Origin: a virus
Virus record (IMG/VR): IMGVR_UViG_3300047323_000242
Location: 1 to 20,429 of that record
Reading direction: 5' to 3' (one strand)
DNA length: 20,429 nucleotides
Shown one piece after another: positions 6,944 through 14,023 of the stretch. Positions within the stretch are counted from its first letter, which is position 1. Each line of letters opens with the position of its first letter. Under the pieces are notes generated by a model that had not been told where the DNA came from, made no database searches, and saw only the letters and a list, made by a program, of their open reading frames with translations. Position numbers and translations under genes: made by a program.

Positions 6944-6970
6944 AGGGGCGGAGTGATGAACTCCGCCCCT
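6944..6970 (-). terminator. Perfect 11-bp hairpin after major capsid gene
   Basis: AGGGGCGGAGT (6944-6954), a 5-base loop and ACTCCGCCCCT (6960-6970) form a perfect stem. On the minus strand it follows the capsid stop and palindrome copy 3. The T tract after it is poor, so it may be a weak terminator or an mRNA end-protecting stem. The promoter predicted at 6969-6997 would begin transcription inside this stem. Confidence 0.6.
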
Positions 6971-6997
6971 TATAAGTCAGAACTGACTTACAATCAA
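6969..6997 (-). promoter_or_regulatory. Sigma70-like promoter with the palindrome in its spacer
   Basis: On the minus strand, TTGATT (6997-6992) and TATAAG (6974-6969) are separated by exactly 17 bases, and the spacer is filled by palindrome copy 3. This would start transcription near 6962, giving a ~38-base leader for the ParA-like and glutaredoxin genes. A protein bound to the palindrome would cover both hexamers, so simple repression is the natural reading. Confidence 0.65.
6973..6990. promoter_or_regulatory. 18-bp palindrome, copy 3 (operator in promoter)
   Basis: TAAGTCAGAACTGACTTA is a perfect copy with 8-bp arms. It lies 9 bases beyond the stop of the major capsid gene and inside the spacer of the promoter for the ParA-like gene. 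Confidence 0.88.
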
Positions 6998-6999
6998 GC

Positions 7000-7902
7000 T
7001 TAGATGTTGGTGATGCCGGCCAGGCGGGCAACCGAGAGAGTGGACTTGAGGGCCGTGCCCACATACCACTTCACGCGATAGCGCACCGCATCCTTGTTCT
7101 GGATGGTGCCGATCTCTTCGACCTTGAGACCCGCGGCCTCACCGCCGACGATGCCGTGGAAGCCGACGGCTTCGTCCAGCTTGAGGGCGTAGATCGAGGT
7201 CGTGGCCGAGTTCGAACCGGTGACCTCGTTCGCCGGGATGAAGTCGTTGATGATGACGGGCATGCCATCGATCGCCGGCACCGGATGACCGAAGTTCGGA
7301 ATCATGATGGTCTCGGCGGTGTTGCCGTTGAAACCACGGAGCAACGCCTTGATCGCGCGCCAGGTGCCCTGACGCATCATGAAGCAGTCGGCGCCGAGCA
7401 GCACGGCGTCGCGCAGCTCGTCGAGCATCGAGAACGTGACCGCAGCACCGTTGGTGCCGGCAATCAGAACCTGCTCGTTCGGGGTCAGCACCTTCAGACC
7501 GTCGAACTCCTTCGGGTTGACGCTGTTGTTGCCGTTGACCAGGGTGCGCTTCAGCTTGCGGGTGAGCGCCTTCGCCTTCGCAGCGATCTGGATCGCGAGC
7601 TGGGGATTGTGGTCGGACTGGGTCGACAGCAGGAACTTGTCCATGTCGACGTCGCCAGCGAGAATGCGCAGACGGGTCGTGACCTCGGTGAAAGTCGCGG
7701 CGCCTTCCGGCACGGGATCGTAGGGATCCAGGAAGTCGCCCTCGGAGAGGGTGTTCTCGCGGTTGTATAGATACGCCTTGCCGTCGATCGTCTTGAACGG
7801 CAGGATAGCGAACAGGGCTTCGCGGTCGATGATCTCTTCGATCACCCCACGCTCAAGCATCTCCTGGGAGAGCTTATTGGCTTCGGTCTCGAGCAGCGGC
7901 AT
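7000..7902 (-). CDS. Major capsid protein (HK97 fold)
   Basis: The protein has 300 residues. The ATG at 7902 has a strong AAGGAG 7 bases upstream, fitting a highly expressed gene. The N-terminus (MPLLETEANKLSQEMLERGVIEEIIDRE) is a helix. Next come an E-loop/P-domain-like region (LPFKTIDGKAYLYNRENTL, then PEGAATFTEVTTRLRILAGDVDMDKFL), the long spine helix (NPQLAIQIAAKAKALTRKLKRTLVNG) and an A-domain including FDGLKVL, MIPNFGHPVPAIDGMPVIINDFIP and VRYRVKWYVGTALKS. This is the usual pattern for HK97-fold capsid proteins that lack a fused protease. It directly follows a scaffold gene and precedes the head-completion genes. Palindrome copies 3 and 4 bracket it, so it is probably an independently controlled transcription unit. 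Confidence 0.88.
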   Translation of the reverse strand: MPLLETEANKLSQEMLERGVIEEIIDREALFAILPFKTIDGKAYLYNRENTLSEGDFLDPYDPVPEGAATFTEVTTRLRILAGDVDMDKFLLSTQSDHNPQLAIQIAAKAKALTRKLKRTLVNGNNSVNPKEFDGLKVLTPNEQVLIAGTNGAAVTFSMLDELRDAVLLGADCFMMRQGTWRAIKALLRGFNGNTAETIMIPNFGHPVPAIDGMPVIINDFIPANEVTGSNSATTSIYALKLDEAVGFHGIVGGEAAGLKVEEIGTIQNKDAVRYRVKWYVGTALKSTLSVARLAGITNI

Positions 7903-7910
7903 GACAACTC

Positions 7911-7985
7911 CTTGGAAGACGCCGGGGAATTCGTAAGTCAGTATTGACTGACAATAGAATACCCCGGCGTTGAGTAACTTCCAAG
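7911..7985. repeat. Nested inverted repeat enclosing palindrome copy 4, upstream of capsid gene
   Basis: CTTGGAAG (7911-7918) pairs with CTTCCAAG (7978-7985). ACGCCGGGG (7919-7927) pairs with CCCCGGCGT (7962-7970). ATTC (7929-7932) pairs with GAAT (7957-7960). A 7-base bulge (7971-7977) and one mismatch interrupt the stem. The loop is palindrome copy 4, which can itself fold. The outer arm covers part of the capsid Shine-Dalgarno (plus-strand CTCCTT at 7908-7913). As RNA this could terminate read-through from the scaffold gene or hide the capsid ribosome site. Confidence 0.75.
7934..7951. promoter_or_regulatory. 18-bp palindrome, copy 4 (operator-like)
   Basis: TAAGTCAGTATTGACTGA has one mismatch in the right arm. 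It lies between the scaffold and capsid genes, in the loop of a larger inverted repeat. The hexamers in the positions used at copies 3 and 5 are TCTATT and TACGAA on the minus strand, which would be a weak promoter at best. Confidence 0.82.
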
Positions 7986-7988
7986 AAG

Positions 7989-8012
7989 AAAAGTAAGTTA
8001 GAGCTTACTTTT
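7989..8012. terminator. Hairpin terminator after scaffold gene
   Basis: AAAAGTAAG/CTTACTTTT forms a 9-bp stem around a 6-base loop. On the minus strand it overlaps the scaffold stop codon by one base and is followed by TTCTTCTT. On the plus strand it is followed by TTATTT. It is probably a bidirectional intrinsic terminator. The arms resemble a decayed palindrome of the 18-bp family (TAAG...CTTA). Confidence 0.6.
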
Positions 8013-9010
8013 TATTTCGTGGGGGTCTTTTTCTTCAGCGCGCCGGCTTCGAGCGCGGCCGTGATGCGGGCCATTCCGCGCAGGCCGTCGCCGGCGTTCT
8101 CGTCCGAACCGCCCTTCTCCGTCTTCGAGCCGGCGCCCGTCGCGATCTTCGAACGCACCAGGCGATCGCGGTCCGGAGATGCCTCGATGATCTTCTTCAG
8201 CGCGCCGTCAACCGACAGAGCGTTGCCGCTGGCGTCGACGAGCTGAGTGCGGCCCGCCTCTCCGCGCGGCTTGTCGAAAGGCACGACCTTACCGTTCACC
8301 ACGTCGAAGTGGCTCGAGTAGACCTGGCGCGCCATGGTCGGCGGGATCACCAGCTCGTCGCGAATATAGGTGGACTGGCTGAAGGCGGAACCGACGGTCA
8401 GGTCTTCGATCGTCTTCTGGGCGCCGTTGATCAGAGTGTCCTTCTCGGCGAGCTTGGTCTCGAGCTCGGTCACCACCTTGGTGTGCTCCTCGCCCATCAT
8501 CTTCTTGATGCGCTCGACGTCGCCGGCAGCTTCCGCGGCCTTGAGCTCGGCGTCCTTGGCCGCCTTCGCGGCGTCGGCCTGGTCCTTGACCAGCTTCTTG
8601 ATCGCGGCCGCGTCGAGGCCCTCGAAGTCCTTCAGCTTGGCGTTGGCGGCTTCCAGCGCAGCCTTGGCCTCGCGCGCGGTCTGCTTGTGCTTCAGCGCGT
8701 CGGTGAGGAACTCGTATTCCTTGTCGGTGAGCTTCTTTGCAGCCTTGTCGGCTTCAATTCGCGCACGCTCGGCTTCGTCGGCCGCCTTCTCGGCGGCGAT
8801 ACGATCGGCCTCGGCCTTTTCGGCCGCGATGCGGTCGGCTTCCGCCTTCTCGGCGGCAACTCGGGCTGCTTCGGCTTCGGCAGCTTCGCGAGCGGCCTTC
8901 TGCTCGGCGGTCTCGCCATCCAGCAGGCGCATGCTTTCGACAGCGAACATCGGGAGGTGGTTGCTCGGCTGCATCTGCATTGCCGGAGCGGTCACAGTCA
9001 CTTTACGCAC
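8012..9010 (-). CDS. Capsid scaffold protein
   Basis: The protein has 332 residues. I chose the GTG at 9010, which has AAGGAG 8 bases upstream. A TTG two codons earlier lies too close to that site. Residues about 35-200 are an alanine/glutamate/lysine-rich coiled coil, with three near-identical 10-residue units at 51-80 (AAEKAEADRI type). A C-terminal globular region follows (SAFSQSTYIRDELVIPPTMA, then SHFDVVNGKVVPFDKPRGE, then DASGNALSVDGALKKI). Such an acidic coiled-coil protein between portal and major capsid genes is the classic scaffold that directs procapsid assembly and is then removed. No protease motif is visible, so it may be cleaved by a protease elsewhere or simply exit. Confidence 0.82.
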   Translation of the reverse strand: MRKVTVTAPAMQMQPSNHLPMFAVESMRLLDGETAEQKAAREAAEAEAARVAAEKAEADRIAAEKAEADRIAAEKAADEAERARIEADKAAKKLTDKEYEFLTDALKHKQTAREAKAALEAANAKLKDFEGLDAAAIKKLVKDQADAAKAAKDAELKAAEAAGDVERIKKMMGEEHTKVVTELETKLAEKDTLINGAQKTIEDLTVGSAFSQSTYIRDELVIPPTMARQVYSSHFDVVNGKVVPFDKPRGEAGRTQLVDASGNALSVDGALKKIIEASPDRDRLVRSKIATGAGSKTEKGGSDENAGDGLRGMARITAALEAGALKKKTPTK

Positions 9011-9100
9011 GTTCAAGTCTCCTTTGGCACGGTCTCTCGGCCATCAGGTGTTTCGGGTCGCACAGTCTCTCGGCTTCCCGGTGGGCGATATGCCCGGTCG

Positions 9101-10747
9101 TTACTTTTTCGTCTTGGACTTGGTGTCCTTCGTCACCTGCCCCTGGCGCTTTTCCGGAGTAGCTTTGGGAGAGGGTGTCGCCGGCATAGACGAGCCGCCG
9201 GTCGATACGGATGCCGACGCCGGGAACCTGGTAGGCTGACCGGAGCCGCCCATCGTGGCCGTCACGGTCAACTTGTCCGCAACGGTCATCGGCCAGTTAT
9301 CGACGTCCTTAAGCATCTGGGTCTTGAGGTCGTTCGCCAGCCGCGGGAACAGCTTCTCGATCACCTGCTTCATCTGTTCCTGACGCAGGGTCTTCGGCGC
9401 ATCCACGAGAGCCAGTCTCTCGGCGATCGTGAATTCGTCGAAAAGGGTGCGGACATCGAAGGTGTCCGGGTATTTGACCAGGTCGTCCTCGCGAGCGAGG
9501 CTCTCCAGGCCCTTGGCCTGCCCGTTCCATTTCAGGACCAGGTCGGCAAGCTTGTTCTCAGCGTTCTCCAGGGCGTCGGCCTTGGAGGTGAGGAGCGAGT
9601 TCATTCGCTCGAAATCGTAGGCCTTGGCGACACCGGACGAGTTGTCGATGCCCATGGCGTTGTCTTGCTTGGTGCGCTCGCCGGCCATGCCGACGGTGTG
9701 GTAGATCTCGGTGATCAGCTTGTTGATGACCGTGACGATGAGCTGTGCCTGCTTGACGTCGGGCGAGATGAATTCGGGCTTCGCGCCGCCCTCGCCGTCG
9801 TAGGCAAAGATCCGCTTCGTCCCCATCTCGATCAGGGCGTCATACTTATCGGTGCCGGGCATCAGGCCCTGGGCCGGCATCACGAGCTGGCTGAAGGTCT
9901 GGTCCTGAATGATGGCGTCGAGGTTCGAGCAGTAGTTCGCGCAGGCGCGGTCGAGATAGGCGATATCGTCGATCAGGCCAGGCGCCGAATATTTGTCCTC
10001 GGAAATGACGTGGTCGACCGGAATGACCGGAACCTCGCCGACCTGGTGGGGCACCTGCGGCCCCTCGATGATCTTGAGATCCTCGGCCTTGCCGGACTTG
10101 CCCTGCTGCACCGTGAACAACTGGTGGAAGGTCGTGGTCCAGAGCCGATACTGGACAGCGATCGCGCCGGTCGATGCGATCGGGTCCTTGTCGTCGCGCA
10201 CGCGCTCGCGGATCAGGATCCATTGCATGACCCCGTCCTCGTCGAAGCCCATGTCGAGGGCATCCTGCGGGCGGACGTAATAGGCGTAGACACGCACCTT
10301 CGCCGCCTTGGCGTCGGCGACGGAGATGACGTTCGGCTTGGCGTTGGTGTCGACGACCAGGTAACCGCGACCCTTCTTGGAGGTCTCGGTGCCGACCAGC
10401 TTCATGAACTCCTGGATCGACAGGCCGGACAGCGTCGCGTTCTTCCAGAAGGCCTTGATCTCCTTCGGCGCGTCGTTGGCGCGGACGATCGCGCTCTTGA
10501 AGATGTATTTTTGAACGAGATCAACGACTTCGCGGGTGTGATTGAAGCGGTAGGCGCGCTTGACGCGATCCTCGTATTCCTTGTCGCCCTCCTTGATGTA
10601 GCGGAAGACGTTTTTGCAGAACCATTCCCGGCCGCCCTCGTAGGTCGCGTCCAGGAAATCCCAATGGGCGCACTTGTCCTGATAGTCAGGATGCCGGCGC
10701 TTGATGAAAGCGCGAAGCTGCTTCTGGCGATCAGTTACGGCGGGCAA
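9101..10747 (-). CDS. Portal protein
   Basis: The protein has 548 residues, a normal portal length. The start is the TTG at 10747 (MPAVTDRQKQ), because no in-frame ATG or GTG fits better. The upstream GGTG is a weak ribosome site, and the leader from the predicted promoter is only ~23 bases. The N-terminus (HPDYQDKCAHWDFLDATYEGGREWF) is typical of portals that start with a tandem helix block. A wing/stem region follows, including PGLIDDIAYLDRACANYCSNLDAIIQDQTFSQLVMPA and KLITEIYHTVGMAGE. The last ~45 residues are S/T/P/K-rich and disordered. It forms the dodecameric channel for DNA packaging at the capsid vertex. It follows large terminase and precedes scaffold, as expected. Confidence 0.87.
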   Translation of the reverse strand: MPAVTDRQKQLRAFIKRRHPDYQDKCAHWDFLDATYEGGREWFCKNVFRYIKEGDKEYEDRVKRAYRFNHTREVVDLVQKYIFKSAIVRANDAPKEIKAFWKNATLSGLSIQEFMKLVGTETSKKGRGYLVVDTNAKPNVISVADAKAAKVRVYAYYVRPQDALDMGFDEDGVMQWILIRERVRDDKDPIASTGAIAVQYRLWTTTFHQLFTVQQGKSGKAEDLKIIEGPQVPHQVGEVPVIPVDHVISEDKYSAPGLIDDIAYLDRACANYCSNLDAIIQDQTFSQLVMPAQGLMPGTDKYDALIEMGTKRIFAYDGEGGAKPEFISPDVKQAQLIVTVINKLITEIYHTVGMAGERTKQDNAMGIDNSSGVAKAYDFERMNSLLTSKADALENAENKLADLVLKWNGQAKGLESLAREDDLVKYPDTFDVRTLFDEFTIAERLALVDAPKTLRQEQMKQVIEKLFPRLANDLKTQMLKDVDNWPMTVADKLTVTATMGGSGQPTRFPASASVSTGGSSMPATPSPKATPEKRQGQVTKDTKSKTKK

Positions 10748-10776
10748 GACGACACCAATAGGACAAGGGAATCCAT

Positions 10777-10805
10777 AATGTATGTCAGAACTGACTTACA
10801 ATCAA
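10777..10805 (-). promoter_or_regulatory. Sigma70-like promoter with the palindrome in its spacer (portal)
   Basis: On the minus strand, TTGATT (10805-10800) and TACATT (10782-10777) are separated by 17 bases occupied by palindrome copy 5. The predicted start near 10770 gives a very short leader for the portal/scaffold genes. The geometry is identical to that at 6969-6997. Confidence 0.6.
10781..10798. promoter_or_regulatory. 18-bp palindrome, copy 5 (operator in promoter)
   Basis: TATGTCAGAACTGACTTA matches the consensus with one mismatch in the outer left arm. It lies 9 bases beyond the large terminase stop and upstream of the portal gene. The flank ACAATCAA is shared with copy 3. Confidence 0.85.
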
Positions 10806-10807
10806 CC

Positions 10808-12094
10808 CTAAATCGAGATGCCGAAGGCGTCCTTGGAGCGCCAGGGAAACTCGATGTCGATGCAGTAGCCGGCGGCGTCCGTCGGATGCTCGAGCCCTTG
10901 CGTCTTGTCGACCTCACGGCTGCCCTCCTTGTAGATGGTCTGCTCGAAGCCGGCGATCGTGTGCTTGCAGGTCATGTTGATCCGCATCTTGATGGTGCCG
11001 TCGGCGGCCCGCCACATCCGGTTCACCGCGTTGACGCGGTCGGCGATCTTCGGGTGCTTGCGCTTGAATTTGACCCAGCGGAAGCCGGCATCCTTGAGGA
11101 TGTCGATGTCGGACTCGCCGCGGCCCTTGGTCGAGCGCTGTGCGCCGGCGGGATCCGGATAGATCGTGATCTGCTTCATCCAGCGGAAGTAGCGGCGCGC
11201 CAGCTCGTCCGCGGTCTCCTGGGTATTGGAGCCGCGCAGCACGACCTCGTCGACGATCCAGACCTCGCCGTTGGGCTGTGGCTGCATGATGACCGAGGAC
11301 ATCGGGTCGATGTTGAAGTCCTGGCCGACCCAGATCGGGAGCTTCGGGTTGAACGGGTAGTCGCCGACATGCACCTTGCGATCGAAGGCGTAATAGACGC
11401 GGCCGGACATGGTCTCGAAGGAGGCTTCGAACTCCTGCCGGAACGATTTCTCGTCCATGTCGGCCCGCGCCGCCTCGACTTCGGCCTTCGGAATGAAGGG
11501 CGAGGTGATCGTGGGAAACTGCCAGGACTTCCAGGGATTGATGATCCGCCGGCCGGCGTGCTTGCCCTGCTTGATCTCGATCGTGGCGCCCTGCTGGCCC
11601 ACCATGTAGACGTCGTAGAGCCAGTTGTAGGCCTTCGGCGTGCCGATGATGATCGCCTGGCCCTTGGTCGAGGCCAGCGTCGGGCGGAGAACCTTATACC
11701 AGGTGTCGGGCTTGATATCCTGGGCTTCGTCGATGATGAGCAGATGGATGCCGACGCCGCGCAGCGTGTCCGGCTTGTCGGCTCCCTTGAGCTCGATCCG
11801 GGTGCCGTTGCGCAGCCGGATGGTCATGCGGGTTTCGTTGTAGGCCAGCACCCAGTCGCGCGGGATCGACTCCTTCAGCTCCTCCCACATGATGCCGCGG
11901 GCCATCTGATAGGTCGGCGCGACATACCAGATGAGCTGCTTCGGCAGCACCATACGCTTGCAGATCGACAGCTTCGACATCTGGGTCTTACCCCAGCGTC
12001 GGCCGGCCACGACGCATTTGAAGCGGTGGGGGTCCTGGAAGACCTCCCGCTGCTTGCCATGCATCTTCAGCGTCTGGCGCGGCCTATGCGTCAC
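10808..12094 (-). CDS. terL: Large terminase subunit (TerL)
   Basis: The protein has 428 residues. The ATG at 12094 overlaps the small terminase stop (ATGA). Walker A is GRRWGKT at 31-37, Walker B is LLIIDEAQD at 118-126, and the coupling motif GTP is at 151-153. The C-terminal RNase H-like nuclease has acidic residues D259 (GQDF), D314 (YPDP) and D406 (HPTDAAGY). It pumps DNA into the procapsid through the portal and cuts the concatemer. Both domains are intact, so the gene should be functional. Its order after small terminase and before portal is standard. Confidence 0.95.
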   Translation of the reverse strand: MTHRPRQTLKMHGKQREVFQDPHRFKCVVAGRRWGKTQMSKLSICKRMVLPKQLIWYVAPTYQMARGIMWEELKESIPRDWVLAYNETRMTIRLRNGTRIELKGADKPDTLRGVGIHLLIIDEAQDIKPDTWYKVLRPTLASTKGQAIIIGTPKAYNWLYDVYMVGQQGATIEIKQGKHAGRRIINPWKSWQFPTITSPFIPKAEVEAARADMDEKSFRQEFEASFETMSGRVYYAFDRKVHVGDYPFNPKLPIWVGQDFNIDPMSSVIMQPQPNGEVWIVDEVVLRGSNTQETADELARRYFRWMKQITIYPDPAGAQRSTKGRGESDIDILKDAGFRWVKFKRKHPKIADRVNAVNRMWRAADGTIKMRINMTCKHTIAGFEQTIYKEGSREVDKTQGLEHPTDAAGYCIDIEFPWRSKDAFGISI

Positions 12095-12753
12095 GACGTC
12101 GGGCCGCCTTCCTCGACGATGTCCTCGTTCTCGAGCTCGGGCATTTCGAGGCCGTCCAGGCCTTCGTCATCGCCGCCCTGAATCTGCTGGATCTCGTCCA
12201 TGGTCAGATCCTGGAATTCGAGGATGGTCAGCGAGGCCTCGTCGATGTCGCCGGCGATGTTGAGCGCGTTCTCGAACATGGCCTGGGCATCCAGGATGGT
12301 CTTGCCCATGCGCTGGATCGCTTTGATCTGATTGTGGGCGCCGACCCAGGTCATCGTGCCGTCCTGGATCGCCTTCTGGACCTGCATGACCTGGGCATTG
12401 TGGAAGGCCGCCTGGCGATAGCGATATTCCTTGGCGCTCTCGATGCGCTCCTTGCGCTTGCCCTCGAATTCAGACGGGGGCTTCGGCGGGGGCGGCGCGG
12501 TCGCGATCTTCAGCGCCTTGATGGCCTCGCCCTTCTTCGCGCCGCGCGCGATGATGACGCCCTTCTTCTTCAGCTCCTGGAAATGGTTCGTGACCGCGGA
12601 CGGGGTGATGCCGAACTTGACGGCAATGTCCCTGGTCTTCATCAGGTCGTATTCCCAAAGCATCTCGATCTCTCGCCACTCCTCGGGCTTGAGACGCTTC
12701 TGCTTGGGCTCGGAACCTTCCTCAGAGCCGGAATCTTCAATTTCTTCGGTCAT
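12091..12753 (-). CDS. terS: Small terminase subunit-like DNA-binding protein
   Basis: The protein has 220 residues. The ATG at 12753 is only 5 bases from palindrome copy 6, with AGG as a minimal ribosome site. Residues 40-60 form a helix-turn-helix (TRDIAVKFGITPSAVTNHFQEL). Residues about 95-175 are helical and suit the oligomerisation core of small terminases. Both ends are acidic. The small subunit recognises the phage DNA for packaging and loads the large subunit. The name rests on the HTH and on the overlap with terL. Because the 18-bp site touches its start codon, it could also be under direct repression. Confidence 0.75.
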   Translation of the reverse strand: MTEEIEDSGSEEGSEPKQKRLKPEEWREIEMLWEYDLMKTRDIAVKFGITPSAVTNHFQELKKKGVIIARGAKKGEAIKALKIATAPPPPKPPSEFEGKRKERIESAKEYRYRQAAFHNAQVMQVQKAIQDGTMTWVGAHNQIKAIQRMGKTILDAQAMFENALNIAGDIDEASLTILEFQDLTMDEIQQIQGGDDEGLDGLEMPELENEDIVEEGGPTS

Positions 12754-12758
12754 AGATA

Positions 12759-12776
12759 CCTGTCAGGACTGACTTT
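12759..12776. promoter_or_regulatory. 18-bp palindrome, copy 6 (operator-like, at small terminase start)
   Basis: CCTGTCAGGACTGACTTT keeps the inner arms GTCAG/CTGAC but has lost the outer TAA/TTA pairs. It ends 5 bases before the small terminase ATG, so a bound protein could block ribosome or polymerase access. Confidence 0.65.
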
Positions 12777-12805
12777 AACGCCGGAACATGGAATTTCCTA
12801 GTCCT

Positions 12806-12861
12806 CACCCTCTCTTATATAGATACTATGTAAGTAACTACTTATCTAAGTAGAGAGGGTG
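12806..12861. terminator. Long hairpin between winged-helix gene and small terminase
   Basis: CACCCTCTCT (12806-12815) pairs with AGAGAGGGTG (12852-12861) around an AT-rich interior. The interior has smaller inverted repeats such as TAGATA/TATCTA and TAAGTA-AC-TACTTA (12831-12844). It starts 3 bases after the winged-helix stop codon. It probably ends or stabilises the upstream operon transcript. The inner TAAGTA/TACTTA resembles the outer arms of the 18-bp palindrome. Confidence 0.6.
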
Positions 12862-12864
12862 CGG

Positions 12865-13128
12865 CTACGGAAATCCGGGTCCTCCCTTGAAAGTGGACAC
12901 TCCGGAGGCGGTCGGAGACACGTTTGCACCCTTCCGGCCATGACGAACCGTCTCGAGATAGCCGTGCTGCCGGAGAAACTTCAGCGAGCAATGCAGCGCC
13001 GACCTGCCCGGCTTGTAGGAGAGCTGGGCCATCAGCTCGTTCACGGTGAGGTGCCGGCCGCGCGCCGCCGCTTCCACAATCAAGGTCATGATCTCGATCT
13101 GCTTGTCGCTGCCGCGGAACTCAGACAT
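12865..13128 (-). CDS. Small winged-helix DNA-binding protein
   Basis: The protein has 87 residues. I chose the ATG at 13128 (MSEFRGSDKQ), overlapping the GNAT gene stop by 8 bases. A helix-turn-helix is visible: an initial helix (IEIMTLIVEAAARG), LTVNELMAQLSYKPGRSALHCSLKFLRQHG with the recognition helix near 41-55, and a wing (YLETVRHGRKGANVSPT at about 57-73). This is the MarR/ArsR-like arrangement in minimal form. It is the last gene of the upstream operon and lies next to the small terminase promoter region. It is therefore one candidate for the protein that binds the 18-bp palindromes. The DNA target is unknown. Confidence 0.65.
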   Translation of the reverse strand: MSEFRGSDKQIEIMTLIVEAAARGRHLTVNELMAQLSYKPGRSALHCSLKFLRQHGYLETVRHGRKGANVSPTASGVSTFKGGPGFP

Positions 13129-14023
13129 GCAGCCGCTCCGTCGGCTTCTGGGCATCGAAGGCCGTCAGCGGCAGTTGCTGCGGGACTGGGCGCCCTTTGT
13201 CGGGGTTCACGAACACGCCATACATCGGCGAGGCTAGCGTGATCTGCTGGATGCTCTTGATGATGGTCTCGGCGCTCATGGCGTCGACCCTGCCCTGACC
13301 CTTGTCGCGGTTGTTGCCGGTCTTCTCCAGGGCCGAGTGCCGGTAATAGTGGTCCTTGCAGAGCTGGAGCAGCGCCTCGCGCGCCTCGGGCGCCAGCGCA
13401 TTCAGCTCGTCGACGATCGCCTGAAAGTCCTGCGGGCTCGAGCGGAAGTTCTTGCGGAAGAACTTCATGCCGATCTCGTATTTGTTGGCGTTGAGCGGCC
13501 GCACGAAGCGAAAGCCGGCCTTCTGCCCGAACAAGTTGAACTTGGACATGGAGGACTGGATCTCCATGTAGGTCTTGCCCTCCATCCGGGCGACCAGGTT
13601 CATCATGCGGTAGCCGCAGCCGATGCCGCGATACATGGTGTCGACCACGAAGCGGCTGATGACCCGGAAATTCGAGTTCACGAAGGCGTAGCGATAGGTG
13701 TTGGTGTTCTTGGTCTCCCTGCCCGGCTTCATGTTCGGGAAGACCAGGTGCCGTTCCTTGAGCAGCCCCTTGGGGTTTGCCGTGACCAGGACGCCGATCG
13801 TCTCGCCGTAGAGCGTCAGCTTCCAGAACCGGGGTCCGATCGGGAGGTTCTCGGCCTTGTAGTGCAGGTCGTGCAGCAGCTCCCAATCTGACTTGTCGCC
13901 CCGCTCGACGATCATGTCGTCAAGCAGCGAGAAACGGGGCGCTGGTGCGTCCGCGCGCTCGATCAGCGTCACGAGTGCATCGGGACGTTCGAACGCACCA
14001 GCGGTCGTCTCTGCGAACGGCAT
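13121..14023 (-). CDS. GNAT-fold protein, COG2401 acetyltransferase-half-like
   Basis: The protein has 300 residues. The ATG at 14023 overlaps the previous stop by one base. Residues about 45-178 carry a GNAT fold: LHDLHYKAE (50-58), strand ETIGVLV (74-80), VISRFVVDTMYRGIGCGYRMM (121-141, with the R/QxxGxG acyl-CoA loop at 132-137) and SKFNLFGQKAGFRFV (160-174). The run 'ISR-VV---YRGIG-G' then 'M-KFN-F--KAGF' is what I associate with the acetyltransferase half of COG2401, an ABC ATPase fused to a predicted acetyltransferase. Here the ATPase half is the separate gene at 14598-15284. Residues 200-300 are an extra helical domain with a basic, Q- and P-containing end. The substrate is unknown. 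A nucleic-acid or base-modifying role is possible by analogy with Mu Mom, itself a GNAT relative. Confidence 0.7.
   Translation of the reverse strand: MPFAETTAGAFERPDALVTLIERADAPAPRFSLLDDMIVERGDKSDWELLHDLHYKAENLPIGPRFWKLTLYGETIGVLVTANPKGLLKERHLVFPNMKPGRETKNTNTYRYAFVNSNFRVISRFVVDTMYRGIGCGYRMMNLVARMEGKTYMEIQSSMSKFNLFGQKAGFRFVRPLNANKYEIGMKFFRKNFRSSPQDFQAIVDELNALAPEAREALLQLCKDHYYRHSALEKTGNNRDKGQGRVDAMSAETIIKSIQQITLASPMYGVFVNPDKGRPVPQQLPLTAFDAQKPTERLHV

Noticed and set aside
9027-9074. Two similar words (GCAC-GTCTCTCGGC type) between portal and scaffold
   Set aside because: They are only ~15 bases, imperfect, and have no clear structural or promoter context. They could be chance.
10735-10776. A 13-codon frame (MDSLVLLVSSCPP) overlapping the portal start, as a possible leader peptide
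   Set aside because: Its ATG lies upstream of the transcription start predicted from the 10777-10805 promoter, and it has no ribosome site.
8309-12181. A plus-strand open frame of 1290 codons
   Set aside because: It lies antisense to scaffold, portal and large terminase, which have clear domain motifs. It is an artefact of GC-rich codon bias on the opposite strand, with low-complexity R/G/D/L/V-rich content.
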